A stretch of DNA of 26,180 nucleotides from an uncultured Lachnospiraceae bacterium (GTDB lineage: Bacteria; Bacillota; Clostridia; Lachnospirales; Lachnospiraceae), in NCBI GenBank assembly GCA_910585075.1, contig CAJUED010000055.1:1-26180 (forward strand), read 5' to 3'. The notes beneath the pieces were generated by a model. It was not told the origin of the DNA. It worked only from the letters and a program-made list of their open reading frames with translations, and did no database searches. Shown piece after piece: positions 9,328 through 17,442 of the stretch. How positions within the stretch are numbered: position 1 is the stretch's first letter; each line of letters opens with the position of its first letter. A program made the translations under genes and the position numbers.

Positions 9328-9475
9328 AATAAGCTGTTTTGCGAAGTGTGTCAGAGTTTGTTGCAATAAGCTGTTTCGCGAAGCATGTCAGCGTTTGTTG
9401 CAATAAGCTGTTTTGCGAAGCGTGTCAGCGTTTGTTGCAATAAGCTGTTTCGCGAAGCGCAACAGCGTTTGCTTG
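9328..9475. repeat. Four tandem copies of a 37-bp repeat
   Basis: Units start at exactly 37-base intervals (9328, 9365, 9402, 9439), each beginning AATAAGCTGTTT followed by T/C GCGAAG. The first three end in GTTTGTTGC and the fourth diverges at its end. A degenerate half-unit precedes them (about 9305-9327). Each unit can fold with GCTG against CAGC and an AAGCG/CGTTT-like inner pairing. The array lies between the DUF1653 gene and the 5'-nucleotidase gene, upstream of its ribosome binding site. A fifth diverged copy is at 21265-21301. Confidence 0.9.
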
Positions 9476-9498
9476 ATAGCGGGAGAGAGGAGTGCATT

Positions 9499-10431
9499 AT
9501 GGCATATGATTTGGAGAATAGGTTGGTGATAGGAGTGTCCTCGAGGGCATTGTTTGATTTGACGGAGGAAAATGAAATTTTCCGCACCCAGGGAGTGGAG
9601 GCCTACTGCAGGTATCAGGTGGAGAATGAAAAGGAGCTTTTAGCGCCGGGCAATGGTTTCCGGCTGATAGAAGCTCTGCTCAATATCAATAAGATACCTG
9701 GCCAGGAGGGGAGAGTTGAGGTTATTATCATGTCCCACAACAGTCCGGATACGTCCCTGAGGGTTTTCAATTCAATTGCCCATTATGGATTAAATATTTC
9801 AAGGGCAGTGCTGGCAAGCGGAGCTCCGCTTACCCCATATCTGGAAGCTTTTCACACGGATTTGTATCTGTCGGCAGATGAGACGGATGTGCAGGCGGCT
9901 ATTGACTGTGGGATTGCAGCGGGAATTATCTGCTGTGATGAGATAAGAGCATATCAGGATGAAAAGGAAATTTCCCAGATACGGATTGCCTTTGATGGGG
10001 ATGCGGTGCTCTTTTCGGATGAGTCGGAGCAGATTTTTCGGGAAAAGGGACTGGAGGCCTTTGAGGAAAATGAAAGGCTGCAGGCGGAAAATCCTTTAAA
10101 GCAGGGCCCTTTTGCCAAATTTTTAAAGACAATTTCCGACATTCAAAGTGAATTTCCTCCGGAACAGGCGCCCATCAGGACAGCCCTTGTGACGGCGAGA
10201 AGCGCTCCCGCCCATGAGCGTGTGATCAGAACGCTTCGGGCCTGGAATGTGAGAATTGACGAGGCGTTTTTCCTGGGAGGTATCACGAAGCGCAATGTGT
10301 TGAAGGCCTTTGGCGCACATATCTTTTTTGACGACCAGGCAGTACATACCACGCCGGCCTCGGAGGTGGTGCTCTCGGCCAGAGTGCCTTATAAGCAAAA
10401 TGACAGGTCGGAGCATAAACGGGATCCGTAG
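9499..10431 (+). CDS. 5'-nucleotidase (PF06189 type)
   Basis: 310 residues from ATG 9499, preceded by GAGAGGAG. The longer frame runs back into the 37-bp repeats and is rejected. The protein carries the features of the cytosolic 5'-nucleotidase family PF06189: an N-terminal VIGVSSRALFDL (10-21), SHNSPDTSLRVFNSI (79-93), RIAFDGDAVLFSDESE (162-177), VTARSAPAHERVIRTLRAW (231-249) and FFLGGITKRNVLKAFGAHIFFDDQ (257-280). Asp residues in the DGD and FDD motifs fit a HAD-like phosphatase fold. Expected activity is removal of phosphate from nucleoside 5'-monophosphates in the cytoplasm, feeding nucleotide salvage. It has no signal peptide. No operon partner is obvious, and the sfsA-mutY gene starts 144 bases later behind a weak terminator-like hairpin. 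The family call is firm; substrate preference cannot be read from sequence. Confidence 0.88.
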   Translation: MAYDLENRLVIGVSSRALFDLTEENEIFRTQGVEAYCRYQVENEKELLAPGNGFRLIEALLNINKIPGQEGRVEVIIMSHNSPDTSLRVFNSIAHYGLNISRAVLASGAPLTPYLEAFHTDLYLSADETDVQAAIDCGIAAGIICCDEIRAYQDEKEISQIRIAFDGDAVLFSDESEQIFREKGLEAFEENERLQAENPLKQGPFAKFLKTISDIQSEFPPEQAPIRTALVTARSAPAHERVIRTLRAWNVRIDEAFFLGGITKRNVLKAFGAHIFFDDQAVHTTPASEVVLSARVPYKQNDRSEHKRDP

Positions 10432-10468
10432 TATCTCATAGTCTATGCTGCGGAAAATCCAATATTTA

Positions 10469-10489
10469 AAGATGCCAAAAGCATTTTTT
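10469..10489 (+). terminator. Weak terminator-like hairpin
   Basis: AAGATGC and GCATTTT can pair (one G-U) around the loop CAAAA, merging into a T-rich run to 10489. The stem is AT-rich and short, so it is at best a weak terminator after the 5'-nucleotidase. Confidence 0.35.
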
Positions 10490-10575
10490 GTACTTCAAAT
10501 TTCTTGTGCAGGATTATTTTTTCATTCATTTGCGGAAATAAATTATTAAGAAAACGGTAAGTTACAGAGGGCGCA

Positions 10576-12306
10576 ATGAACTACGGTAATATACGGAAAG
10601 GGCGGTTTTTAAGCCGACCCAACAGATTTATAGCATATGTAAATATTGATGGCAAAGACGAGAAGGTTCATGTGAAAAACACCGGACGGTGTGCGGAACT
10701 TCTGGTGGAGGGTGCGGAGGTTTATCTGAATAAAAGCGGAAATCCGGACAGAAGCACGGCGTACGATCTGGTAGCGGTTAAAAAGGGCGAGCGGATCATT
10801 AACATGGATTCCCAGGCGCCCAATAAGGCTGTGGAGGAATGGCTTGGCCGGGGCGGCCTTTTCCGGGATACCATACACATAAAGCCGGAAACAAAATACC
10901 ATAATTCCCGATTTGATTTTTATGTGGAGACTCCGGAAAATAAAGTATTTATCGAGGTGAAGGGTGTTACCTTAGAGCAGGAAGATATTGTGCTTTTTCC
11001 GGACGCGCCCTCAGAGCGGGCTGTAAAGCATGTAAGAGAGCTGATGGAGGCCGTGGGAGAAGGCTACGAGGCCTATATCATTCTTGTGATTCAGATGGAA
11101 AAGGTAAAATATTTTACGCCAAACCGAAGAACCCAGCCGGAATTTGCGGATGTGCTTTTAGAGGCAAGGCAGGCGGGGGTTCGGATACTTGCGTACGACT
11201 GTATGGTTACACCGGACTCCATGGAAATCAACTCCCCTGTGCCGGTAAAGCTGTCAGAAATGGAAATTGCGGCTATCCCGTTGCTTGACTGGTATGACAG
11301 GGGAAGGCGGATTCTGCCCTGGAGGGAAGATGCGACGCCCTATCATGTGTGGGTGTCGGAAATTATGCTTCAGCAGACAAGGGTTGAGGCTGTAAAGCCC
11401 TATTATGACAGGTTTATGAAAGCGTTGCCGGATATCGCCCATTTGGCAAAAGCCGGTGAGGAAGAACTGTTGAAGCTCTGGGAGGGATTGGGCTACTATA
11501 ACAGGGTAAGGAATTTAAAGAAAGCCGCCTGTCTGATCATGGAAGAATATAACGGCGAAATGCCGAAAGAATACACGGAACTTGTGAAGCTTCCCGGTAT
11601 AGGCAGCTATACGGCGGGAGCTGTCAGCTCCATTGCTTATGGCAGAAGGGTACCGGCAGTGGACGGCAATGTGCTGCGGGTATTGGCAAGACTTAAGGGA
11701 GATGGCAGAGATATCGCACAGCCACAGGTGAAGGCACAGGTGGAGAGAGAGCTGCTTTTGGAGATGCCTGCAGTAAGGCCGGGAGATTTCAATCAGGCAC
11801 TTATGGAATTGGGAGCGGTGGTTTGCGTCCCTGGCGGTATGCCCCATTGTGAAGAATGTCCATGGGAAAAGTTGTGCGTTGCCCATATGCAGGGGCGGGA
11901 ACTTGATTTCCCTTTTAAGACGCCGGGGAAGCCAAGAGTGGTGGAGGAAAAGACGGTTTTGATTATCAGGGATGAAACCAGGGCGGCACTTATGAAGCGC
12001 TCTGCCCGGGGCCTGCTTGCAGGTATGTATGAATTTCCCTGTCTGGAAGGATATCTGTCAGAGGAGCAGGTGATCGCCTGGCTGAAGGAAGAAGGTCTGT
12101 CCATTATTAAAATCGAACCGCTGCCTGCAAGCAAGCATATTTTTACCCATAAAGAATGGCATATGATTGGTTATGAGGTCAAAGTGGATGAACTTTCGGA
12201 AAAGAAACATAAAGAGAGTATGATTTTTGCAGAGCCTTCGGAGATAAGGGACAAGTATCCGATTCCATCTGCCTATCGGGCCTATCTTTATAATTTCTTA
12301 AGTTGA
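10576..12306 (+). CDS. sfsA-mutY: Fused SfsA nuclease-like protein and MutY adenine DNA glycosylase
   Basis: One uninterrupted 576-codon frame with AGAGGG five bases before the ATG. Residues 1-226 are a complete SfsA: the N-terminal OB-like part (RFLSRPNRFIAYV, VHVKNTGRC), then a PD-(D/E)xK-type core with D114 (SRFDFYVE) and E127-K129 (FIEVKGVTL). Residues 229-576 are a complete MutY: catalytic E262 (SEIMLQQTR), helix-hairpin-helix LPGIGSYTAGAV (339-350), D363 (AVDGNVLRV), four iron-sulfur Cys at 417, 425, 428 and 434 (spacing 7-2-5; E. coli MutY has 6-2-5), and a MutT-like C-terminal domain (about 459-576) with LLAGMYEFPC and the KHIFTHKEWHM loop. MutY removes adenine opposite 8-oxoguanine. 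SfsA binds DNA and is described as a nuclease-like protein of unclear role. The two parts join with almost no linker (about 225-230). Both active sites appear intact. Confidence 0.92.
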   Translation: MNYGNIRKGRFLSRPNRFIAYVNIDGKDEKVHVKNTGRCAELLVEGAEVYLNKSGNPDRSTAYDLVAVKKGERIINMDSQAPNKAVEEWLGRGGLFRDTIHIKPETKYHNSRFDFYVETPENKVFIEVKGVTLEQEDIVLFPDAPSERAVKHVRELMEAVGEGYEAYIILVIQMEKVKYFTPNRRTQPEFADVLLEARQAGVRILAYDCMVTPDSMEINSPVPVKLSEMEIAAIPLLDWYDRGRRILPWREDATPYHVWVSEIMLQQTRVEAVKPYYDRFMKALPDIAHLAKAGEEELLKLWEGLGYYNRVRNLKKAACLIMEEYNGEMPKEYTELVKLPGIGSYTAGAVSSIAYGRRVPAVDGNVLRVLARLKGDGRDIAQPQVKAQVERELLLEMPAVRPGDFNQALMELGAVVCVPGGMPHCEECPWEKLCVAHMQGRELDFPFKTPGKPRVVEEKTVLIIRDETRAALMKRSARGLLAGMYEFPCLEGYLSEEQVIAWLKEEGLSIIKIEPLPASKHIFTHKEWHMIGYEVKVDELSEKKHKESMIFAEPSEIRDKYPIPSAYRAYLYNFLS

Positions 12307-12331
12307 TATCTGATGGCAAATTGGGTATGAT
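12303..12331 (+). promoter_or_regulatory. Sigma-A promoter for the glycosyltransferase gene
   Basis: TTGATA (12303-12308), a 17-base spacer and TATGAT (12326-12331). The -35 box overlaps the stop codon of sfsA-mutY. The expected start is near 12338, exactly where a long stem-loop begins. Confidence 0.65.
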
Positions 12332-12337
12332 AAAATA

Positions 12338-12378
12338 GGATGAAAAAACAGAAATAAATTTCTGAAGATTTTTCATCC
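12338..12378 (+). promoter_or_regulatory. Two-tier stem-loop at the 5' end of the glycosyltransferase mRNA
   Basis: The outer stem GGATGAAAAA (12338-12347) pairs perfectly with TTTTTCATCC (12369-12378). The inner stem CAGAAA (12349-12354) pairs with TTTCTG (12359-12364) around loop TAAA. No T tract follows outside the stem, so it is not a standard terminator on this strand. Its position at the predicted transcript start suggests a 5' stabilising or regulatory hairpin. Confidence 0.6.
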
Positions 12379-12445
12379 ATACAAATTTGTGCTGGCGCCA
12401 TTGTATACATTACATTTGCAGGCTGTTGGCAACCGGAGGATTATT

Positions 12446-13471
12446 ATGAAGCTTTTATCATTTACAGTGCCCTGCTATAATTCGGCGGCTTATATGGAAA
12501 AATGTATAGACTCACTGTTAAAAGGCGGAGAGGATGTGGAAATCATCATTGTAGATGACGGTTCCACGGATGAAACTGCCCGGATTGCCGACAGATATGT
12601 AGAAAAGTATCCGTCTATCATAAGGGCAATCCACAAAGAAAACGGTGGCCACGGCTCTGCCGTCAATGCAGGAATAGAAGCGGCCGAAGGTCTGTTTTTT
12701 AAGGTGGTGGACAGTGACGATTGGGTGAAAGAGGAGGCCTATGCACAGATTTTAGAGGTTCTGCGAAATCTTGCAGGCGGAGAGAAAATGCTGGACATGC
12801 TGGTCAGCAATTTTGTATATGAGAAAGTGGGACAAAACAGACATAAGGTTATGCGCTACAAGCATGCCCTGCCTGTAAACGAGATGTTTACCTGGGAGGA
12901 TGTGAAGCATTTTCATAAGGGACAGTATATCCTGATGCATTCTGTCATTTTCAGGACAAAACTCCTTCGTGAATGCGGCTTAAAGCTGCCGGAGCATACC
13001 TTCTATGTGGACAATCTTTATGTATTTGAGCCCCTTCCCTATGTGAGAAATATGTATTATCTGGATGTGAACTTTTACCGTTATTATATAGGGCGTGCGG
13101 ACCAGTCGGTAAATGAGGAGATCATGATTGGGCGGATTGACCAGCAGATTACGGTGAATAAGCTGATGATGGATTACATGGTAGAAAATAAGGGCAGAAT
13201 TACTCCTAATAAAAAGATGTACCAGTACATGACAAGCTATCTGGATATCATAACTACGGTTTCCTCTATTCTATTAATCCGTTCAGGAACAAAAGAAAAT
13301 CTGGAAAAGAAAAAGGAACTGTGGAGCTATCTGAAGAAAAAGGACTGGCTTTTGTATAAGAAGCTGAGATATGGACTGCTGGGAAGTTGTACAAATCTGC
13401 CTGGCAGGAGCGGCAGGAAGATTTCTGTGGAAGGGTATAAGATATGCAGGAGGTTCTTTAATTTTAATTAG
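12446..13471 (+). CDS. Family 2 glycosyltransferase
   Basis: 341 residues from the ATG at 12446, which has CCGGAGGA six bases upstream; the longer frame from 12389 lacks a ribosome binding site. The GT-A fold is clear: SFTVPCYNSAAYMEKCIDSL (5-24), the nucleotide-binding IIIVDDGSTDET (33-44), GGHGSAVNAGIEAA (67-80) and the metal-binding VVDSDDWV (87-94). The second half (FHKGQYILMHSVIFRTKLL, NLYVFEPLPYV, VNFYRYYIGR) is typical of GT2 enzymes that act on surface polysaccharide or teichoic-acid-like chains. The end is very basic (LEKKKELWSYLKKKDW..YKKLRY), which fits a peripheral membrane attachment. It has its own promoter and stands alone; donor and acceptor cannot be deduced. Confidence 0.88.
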   Translation: MKLLSFTVPCYNSAAYMEKCIDSLLKGGEDVEIIIVDDGSTDETARIADRYVEKYPSIIRAIHKENGGHGSAVNAGIEAAEGLFFKVVDSDDWVKEEAYAQILEVLRNLAGGEKMLDMLVSNFVYEKVGQNRHKVMRYKHALPVNEMFTWEDVKHFHKGQYILMHSVIFRTKLLRECGLKLPEHTFYVDNLYVFEPLPYVRNMYYLDVNFYRYYIGRADQSVNEEIMIGRIDQQITVNKLMMDYMVENKGRITPNKKMYQYMTSYLDIITTVSSILLIRSGTKENLEKKKELWSYLKKKDWLLYKKLRYGLLGSCTNLPGRSGRKISVEGYKICRRFFNFN

Positions 13472-13513
13472 AAAATTTCTCAGATTTATGGGGCGGCCGG
13501 AAAATATATTTTA

Positions 13514-13563
13514 TACGCAATATATTGTTATACCTAAAAATTAGTCAAACAATATATTGCGTA
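13514..13563. repeat. Perfect 16-bp inverted repeat between convergent genes
   Basis: TACGCAATATATTGTT (13514-13529) and AACAATATATTGCGTA (13548-13563) are exact reverse complements, separated by 18 bases. The site lies between the end of the glycosyltransferase gene (+) and the end of the galactonate dehydratase gene (-). It may act as a bidirectional terminator, but neither side carries a proper T tract and the arms are AT-rich, so another role is possible. Confidence 0.8.
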
Positions 13564-13628
13564 AATGGTATCATTTTCTGACAGGCTCATAATGAATTAT
13601 AATTTGCCTGTAAAGCATGTGGTGATAT

Positions 13629-14777
13629 TTACCACTCTGCAATCGATTGATCCGCATGCCGCCACACAGGATTTTTCCAGTGATGCGGCGTACGATTTTC
13701 TTCTATAACCAGTTCTTTGTTGATCTCAAAACCAAGCCCTGGCCGGGTTGGAAGTTTAACATAACCCTCCGTAAAAGTAAAATCCTCAGGATTATTTACA
13801 TAATCAAGAACACTTTTTCCAATATTGTAATGGATTCCCATACTCTGTTCCTGAATAACCGCATTATGGCATGTGGCGTCCACCTGCAGGCAGGCGCACA
13901 GGGCGATAGGGCCAAGAGGGCAGTGGGGAGCTAATGCAATATCGTGGGCTTCTGCCATGGAAGCAATTTTTTTCACTTCTGTGATTCCGCCGGCGTGGGA
14001 TAAGTCAGGCTGGATAATATCAATTCCTCCGGCGGCAAACAGGCGCTTGAAATCCCATTTGGAAAAGAGACGCTCTCCGGTGGCAATAGGGATGTTACAG
14101 TTACCTGCAATTTCCTTAAATGCTTCCATGTTTTCACAAAGTACCGGTTCTTCTATAAACATGGGGTCAAATTCTTCCAGCTTTTTGGCAAGTATCTTAG
14201 CCATTGGGCGGTGTACACGTCCATGGAAATCAATGGCAATTCCGAAATTTTTCCCAACGCGCTCACGGATGGAGGCAACACGTTCCAGTACGGCGTCAAT
14301 CTTATCATAACTGTCGATATACTGTAATTCCTCCGTAGCGTTCATCTTGACGGCCTGGAAGCCTGCCTGTTGTCTTTCAAAGGCGGCGTCAGCTACATCA
14401 GAAGGCCTGTCGCCTCCAATCCATGAATATACCTTCATTTTACTGCGGCAACTTCCACCCATCAGGTCGTAAACGGGAGCGTTATAGAATTTCCCTTTGA
14501 TATCCCACAGAGCCTGGTCGATACCGGAGATGGCGCTCATAAGGATAGGACCTCCGCGGTAAAAAGCGGCACGGTAGAGCAGTGACCACAGGTCCTCAAT
14601 GTTTCGGGCGTCTTTACCGATAAGATATTCTGTCATTTCTTCCACGCATGCTTTTACGGTGGAAGCTTTTCCTTCAATGACAGCTTCGCCCCAGCCGGTG
14701 AAGCCCTCATCGGTTTCTATTTCTACGAAGCACCAGCGGGGGCGTACGAGATAAGTATTAATCTTTGTAATTTTCAT
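13629..14777 (-). CDS. dgoD: D-galactonate dehydratase
   Basis: 382 residues, the same length as E. coli DgoD. The start is the ATG at 14777, with GAGG about seven bases upstream; a Met four codons earlier overlaps that site. It is an enolase-superfamily member that converts D-galactonate to 2-keto-3-deoxy-D-galactonate. The metal ligands and acid/base residues sit at family positions: D183 and H185 (AIDFHGRV), E209 (FIEEPVL), E235 (ATGERLFS) and H285 (APHCPLGP). Long stretches agree with recalled E. coli DgoD (YRGGPILMSAI.GIDQALWD, QPDLSHAGGITE, QEQSMGIHYN and the terminal WRH.D.S.AEW). It is the last gene of the minus-strand operon after iclR, the kinase and the aldolase, 119 bases downstream of the aldolase. 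Family-level confusion with gluconate dehydratases is possible but unlikely given this similarity. Confidence 0.93.
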   Translation of the reverse strand: MKITKINTYLVRPRWCFVEIETDEGFTGWGEAVIEGKASTVKACVEEMTEYLIGKDARNIEDLWSLLYRAAFYRGGPILMSAISGIDQALWDIKGKFYNAPVYDLMGGSCRSKMKVYSWIGGDRPSDVADAAFERQQAGFQAVKMNATEELQYIDSYDKIDAVLERVASIRERVGKNFGIAIDFHGRVHRPMAKILAKKLEEFDPMFIEEPVLCENMEAFKEIAGNCNIPIATGERLFSKWDFKRLFAAGGIDIIQPDLSHAGGITEVKKIASMAEAHDIALAPHCPLGPIALCACLQVDATCHNAVIQEQSMGIHYNIGKSVLDYVNNPEDFTFTEGYVKLPTRPGLGFEINKELVIEENRTPHHWKNPVWRHADQSIAEW

Positions 14778-14896
14778 GATTTTCCTCATTTCTGCGCTGC
14801 TTTTTGCGCATAAGGCAATGTTTGTGCAAGCAGCGCGCAGTCACAAACTTGCCGAGTGGAAAATTTATTATTCGCACTTTATCCACTTCAAAGTAT

Positions 14897-15529
14897 TTAC
14901 AGTATCCGCTCTTTTTTCAGGGAATCCAGAAAGGTCCGGATAGAGGCAGTGATTGCCTTCCAGTTCCTCTTGGCAAAATCTTCGGGAGAAACCAGGGAAC
15001 TGCCGATACCGGCCCCAATATAGCCGGCCTTAAAGTAAGACAGAGCGTTGGCCGGGGAAACGCCGCCTACGGCAACATATTCCGTGTCGGGAAAGGGCCC
15101 TTTTAAGGATTTTACATAGGAAAGGGGCAGATCGCCTGCGGGGAAAAGCTTTAAAGTGCGAAAGCCGTGTTCTAAGCAGATGCTGACGTCGGTTGGACTG
15201 AAAACGCCGGGCAAAAACCGGATCTTCTGGTCCGCGCAGTAGGAAAGGACAGGCGGGTTAGTGGAGGGGGACAGCATAAAATCTGCGCCGGCCTGCTGCG
15301 CCATTTTTGCATCTTCTACTGTGAGAATCGTTCCTGCGCCAATGAGAAGATCCTTTGGCATGGCCCCCTTAGCACGCCTTAACTGCGCGGGGGCGTCAGG
15401 AGCACTGAAGGATATTTCAAAGGAACGCAGTCCCCCTTGGTAAAGGCTTTCTAGATAATCAATCAGCACATCCTCCGGTACATTTCGCAGGATAGCAGTG
15501 ACGGGATATTTTTCAATAATTGTCTTCAT
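14897..15529 (-). CDS. 2-dehydro-3-deoxy-phosphogluconate/phosphogalactonate aldolase (KDPG/KDPGal)
   Basis: 210 residues from ATG 15529, with AAGGT upstream. A class I aldolase that splits the phosphorylated keto-deoxy sugar acid into pyruvate and glyceraldehyde-3-phosphate. Motifs: ILRN (13-16), catalytic E38 (SFEISF), LLIGAGTILT (61-70), the LSPSTNPPV strand (86-94), Schiff-base K127 (TLKLFPA) and phosphate-binding VGGVSP and GAGIGSSL near the end. Length and order match Eda and DgoA. Neighbouring dehydratase and kinase genes make KDPGal the likely substrate, but this family often takes both epimers, so I do not choose between eda and dgoA. Confidence 0.92.
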   Translation of the reverse strand: MKTIIEKYPVTAILRNVPEDVLIDYLESLYQGGLRSFEISFSAPDAPAQLRRAKGAMPKDLLIGAGTILTVEDAKMAQQAGADFMLSPSTNPPVLSYCADQKIRFLPGVFSPTDVSICLEHGFRTLKLFPAGDLPLSYVKSLKGPFPDTEYVAVGGVSPANALSYFKAGYIGAGIGSSLVSPEDFAKRNWKAITASIRTFLDSLKKERIL

Positions 15530-15673
15530 AATTTTACCTTATTTTCTCTCATAATTTTATAAATTTCCAATAAATCAACAAGCAAAGGGTACGGCGCTGC
15601 TTATAGTCAGCTAGATGGCATAGACATTTGGCGACTGCCGGAGGGTGTTGACTAAAGACGACAGTGCTTGTGC

Positions 15674-16624
15674 TTAACGATAAATCGGCGTTTTGTGCTC
15701 AAGCAGACAATTTAATTCATCTTTTGTCAGAAGCCCTTCAATATCGCCGTAAGTTTCGGTTGCATGCGCTCCACAGAGAGCGCCTATAGCTCCACATTTG
15801 GTGTAAGGCTGATTTTCCAGTATACCGGCAAGAAAACCGGCATTGAAGGCATCACCGGCTCCCACAGGATCAATACAGGAACACTTAGCCGGTGGAATGG
15901 GGTGAATGCCCTGGCTGTCGCAAATGTAAGCACCGTTGCCTCCATCCTTTAAAGCGAGGCATTTTAACTGATTGGTAGAAAAGGCTTTGTCGGCAATCTG
16001 CTGTATGTCGTCCGTGTGATATAAGAATTTCATTTCTTCAAGTCCGGCTAAAAGATAAGTAGCGTGCCTGATGAAATCCAGCATCAGGGAGGAATAATCC
16101 TGCCCCTTCCAGAGCTTTGTGCGTATGTTAGGATCAAAACTGATGGAACAGCAATTGGCCTTGGCAATTTCTATGGTATGGTAAATCATTTCACGGCAGG
16201 AATCGCTGAGTATAGGTGTAATTCCTGTAAAATGAAGGAGCTCGGCAGCAGCAATTTCCTTTTCCGGTATATCGTCACAAGACATATGTGAAGCCGCGGA
16301 ATCACTGCGATAATAATAAACGGAAGTTTCCATCTGGGGCCTTGGCTCTTTGAACATAATACCGGTGGGGTGCTGCGCATCCGTGGTAAGGTAAGCAGTG
16401 TTCACTCCCTCGCTGCGGATAGAACGGAGAATGAACTGTCCAAAACTGTCATCCCCTATACGGGATATAAAAGCCGCGGGATGTCCCAGCCGCTGAAGTC
16501 CGATTGCTGTGTTGCTCTCGGCACCTGCAATGCGCATTTCAAGGGAAGGTCCGTAGCACAGACGGGATTTTTCCCTGGGGGCAAAAGATACCATAGTTTC
16601 GCCAATGGTAATAACCTGATTCAA
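15674..16624 (-). CDS. kdgK: PfkB-family 2-dehydro-3-deoxygluconokinase/galactonokinase
   Basis: About 316 residues. I place the start at TTG 16624: AGGAGG is eight bases upstream of it, whereas the ATG at 16630 sits only two bases from that site. The fold is PfkB (ribokinase): ITIGETMVSFAPR near the start, AGAESNTAIGLQRLG, ISRIGDDSFGQF, and the signature DPVGAGDAFNAGFLAG with catalytic Asp at about residue 258. It would phosphorylate 2-keto-3-deoxy-gluconate or -galactonate to feed the aldolase. It replaces the unrelated DgoK kinase of the E. coli galactonate operon. It lies 25 bases after the iclR gene, so the two are co-transcribed. Gluconate versus galactonate epimer preference is inferred from context only. 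Confidence 0.88.
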   Translation of the reverse strand: MNQVITIGETMVSFAPREKSRLCYGPSLEMRIAGAESNTAIGLQRLGHPAAFISRIGDDSFGQFILRSIRSEGVNTAYLTTDAQHPTGIMFKEPRPQMETSVYYYRSDSAASHMSCDDIPEKEIAAAELLHFTGITPILSDSCREMIYHTIEIAKANCCSISFDPNIRTKLWKGQDYSSLMLDFIRHATYLLAGLEEMKFLYHTDDIQQIADKAFSTNQLKCLALKDGGNGAYICDSQGIHPIPPAKCSCIDPVGAGDAFNAGFLAGILENQPYTKCGAIGALCGAHATETYGDIEGLLTKDELNCLLEHKTPIYR

Positions 16625-16649
16625 TATCATCACCTCCTAATCATGGATT

Positions 16650-17432
16650 CTAAATCAAGCTGTTAATGTCCATATCGACATTGTTTAAAATATTTTCAAT
16701 TTTGCTTTTGGCATCGAACAGCAAGGTCTGAACCAGAGAGGCTTTTTCGTCGGAAAAGCGGAAAATTGGTATGGCCACACTGACGGCAGCGGTTACGCGC
16801 CCGTTTTTTCGGATGGGAACTGCGTAACAGCGGATATAGGGAGTGGACTCCTCGATTTCATAGGTATATCCAAGGGTGCGGGCTTCATGAATCTGTTCTA
16901 CCAGCACATGAAAATCCGTAATCGTGTTAGGAGTCAGCGCCTTTAAGCCGTTTGGGTAGAGTCTTTTCAAATCGTTAATTTCACAGTCCATCAAAAGAGC
17001 CTTTCCCAGAGATGTGCCATAAGCAGGCATTCGGGTTCCTACCCGGGATGTCATACGGATAAATTCCGGAGAATCAATCTTTTTTAAATATAAAACATCA
17101 CTGTCGGCAAGAATAGCAAAGTGAGAGGTTTCCAGACAGATATTGGTTATATTTGTCAATATCTTTTCTACTTCATCCAGAAAATTCAGCTGCGCGAGAT
17201 AGGTATTGCCGATCTGGTAGGTGGCGTAATCAATCCTATAATGAGAATTGCTGTCAATTGCCAGAAAGTGCCTGGCAGTTAATGTGTATAAAATAGGATA
17301 CAGACTGCTTTTAGGAGAATTGGTAGCCGTGCAGATATCCGTAAGCGTGTATTGGGACGGATTAGCCGCCACCAGTTCTAAGATATCCAGCACTCTGCTG
17401 GTTGCCCGGTGTATATTTTTGTCCTGGTTCAT
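16650..17432 (-). CDS. IclR-family transcriptional regulator
   Basis: 260 residues. The start is the ATG at 17432 with GGAGG five bases upstream; a TTG four codons earlier overlaps that site. Residues about 8-70 form the winged helix-turn-helix (ATSRVLDILELVAANPSQYTLTDIC...SSLYPILYTL). The rest is the IclR effector-binding domain (HFAILADSDVLYLKKID, GTRMPAYGTSLGKALL, IRCYAVPIRKNGRVTAAVSVAIPIFRF). It heads the galactonate operon and is divergent from the transporter/galactosidase operon. A consensus promoter precedes it, and tandem palindromic sites overlap both its own start site and that of the divergent operon, so it is probably an autorepressor released by a pathway intermediate. E. coli dgo uses a GntR-type regulator instead. 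Confidence 0.92.
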   Translation of the reverse strand: MNQDKNIHRATSRVLDILELVAANPSQYTLTDICTATNSPKSSLYPILYTLTARHFLAIDSNSHYRIDYATYQIGNTYLAQLNFLDEVEKILTNITNICLETSHFAILADSDVLYLKKIDSPEFIRMTSRVGTRMPAYGTSLGKALLMDCEINDLKRLYPNGLKALTPNTITDFHVLVEQIHEARTLGYTYEIEESTPYIRCYAVPIRKNGRVTAAVSVAIPIFRFSDEKASLVQTLLFDAKSKIENILNNVDMDINSLI

Positions 17433-17442
17433 AGTTGCCTCC

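Noticed and set aside
9385..9498. Longer N-terminus for the 5'-nucleotidase
   Set aside because: The extra 38 residues are translated 37-bp repeats (Cys-rich, no homology), and the good ribosome binding site precedes the ATG at 9499.
13873..14310. Plus-strand ORF opposite the galactonate dehydratase
   Set aside because: It is a shadow of a highly conserved enzyme gene and has no start signals.
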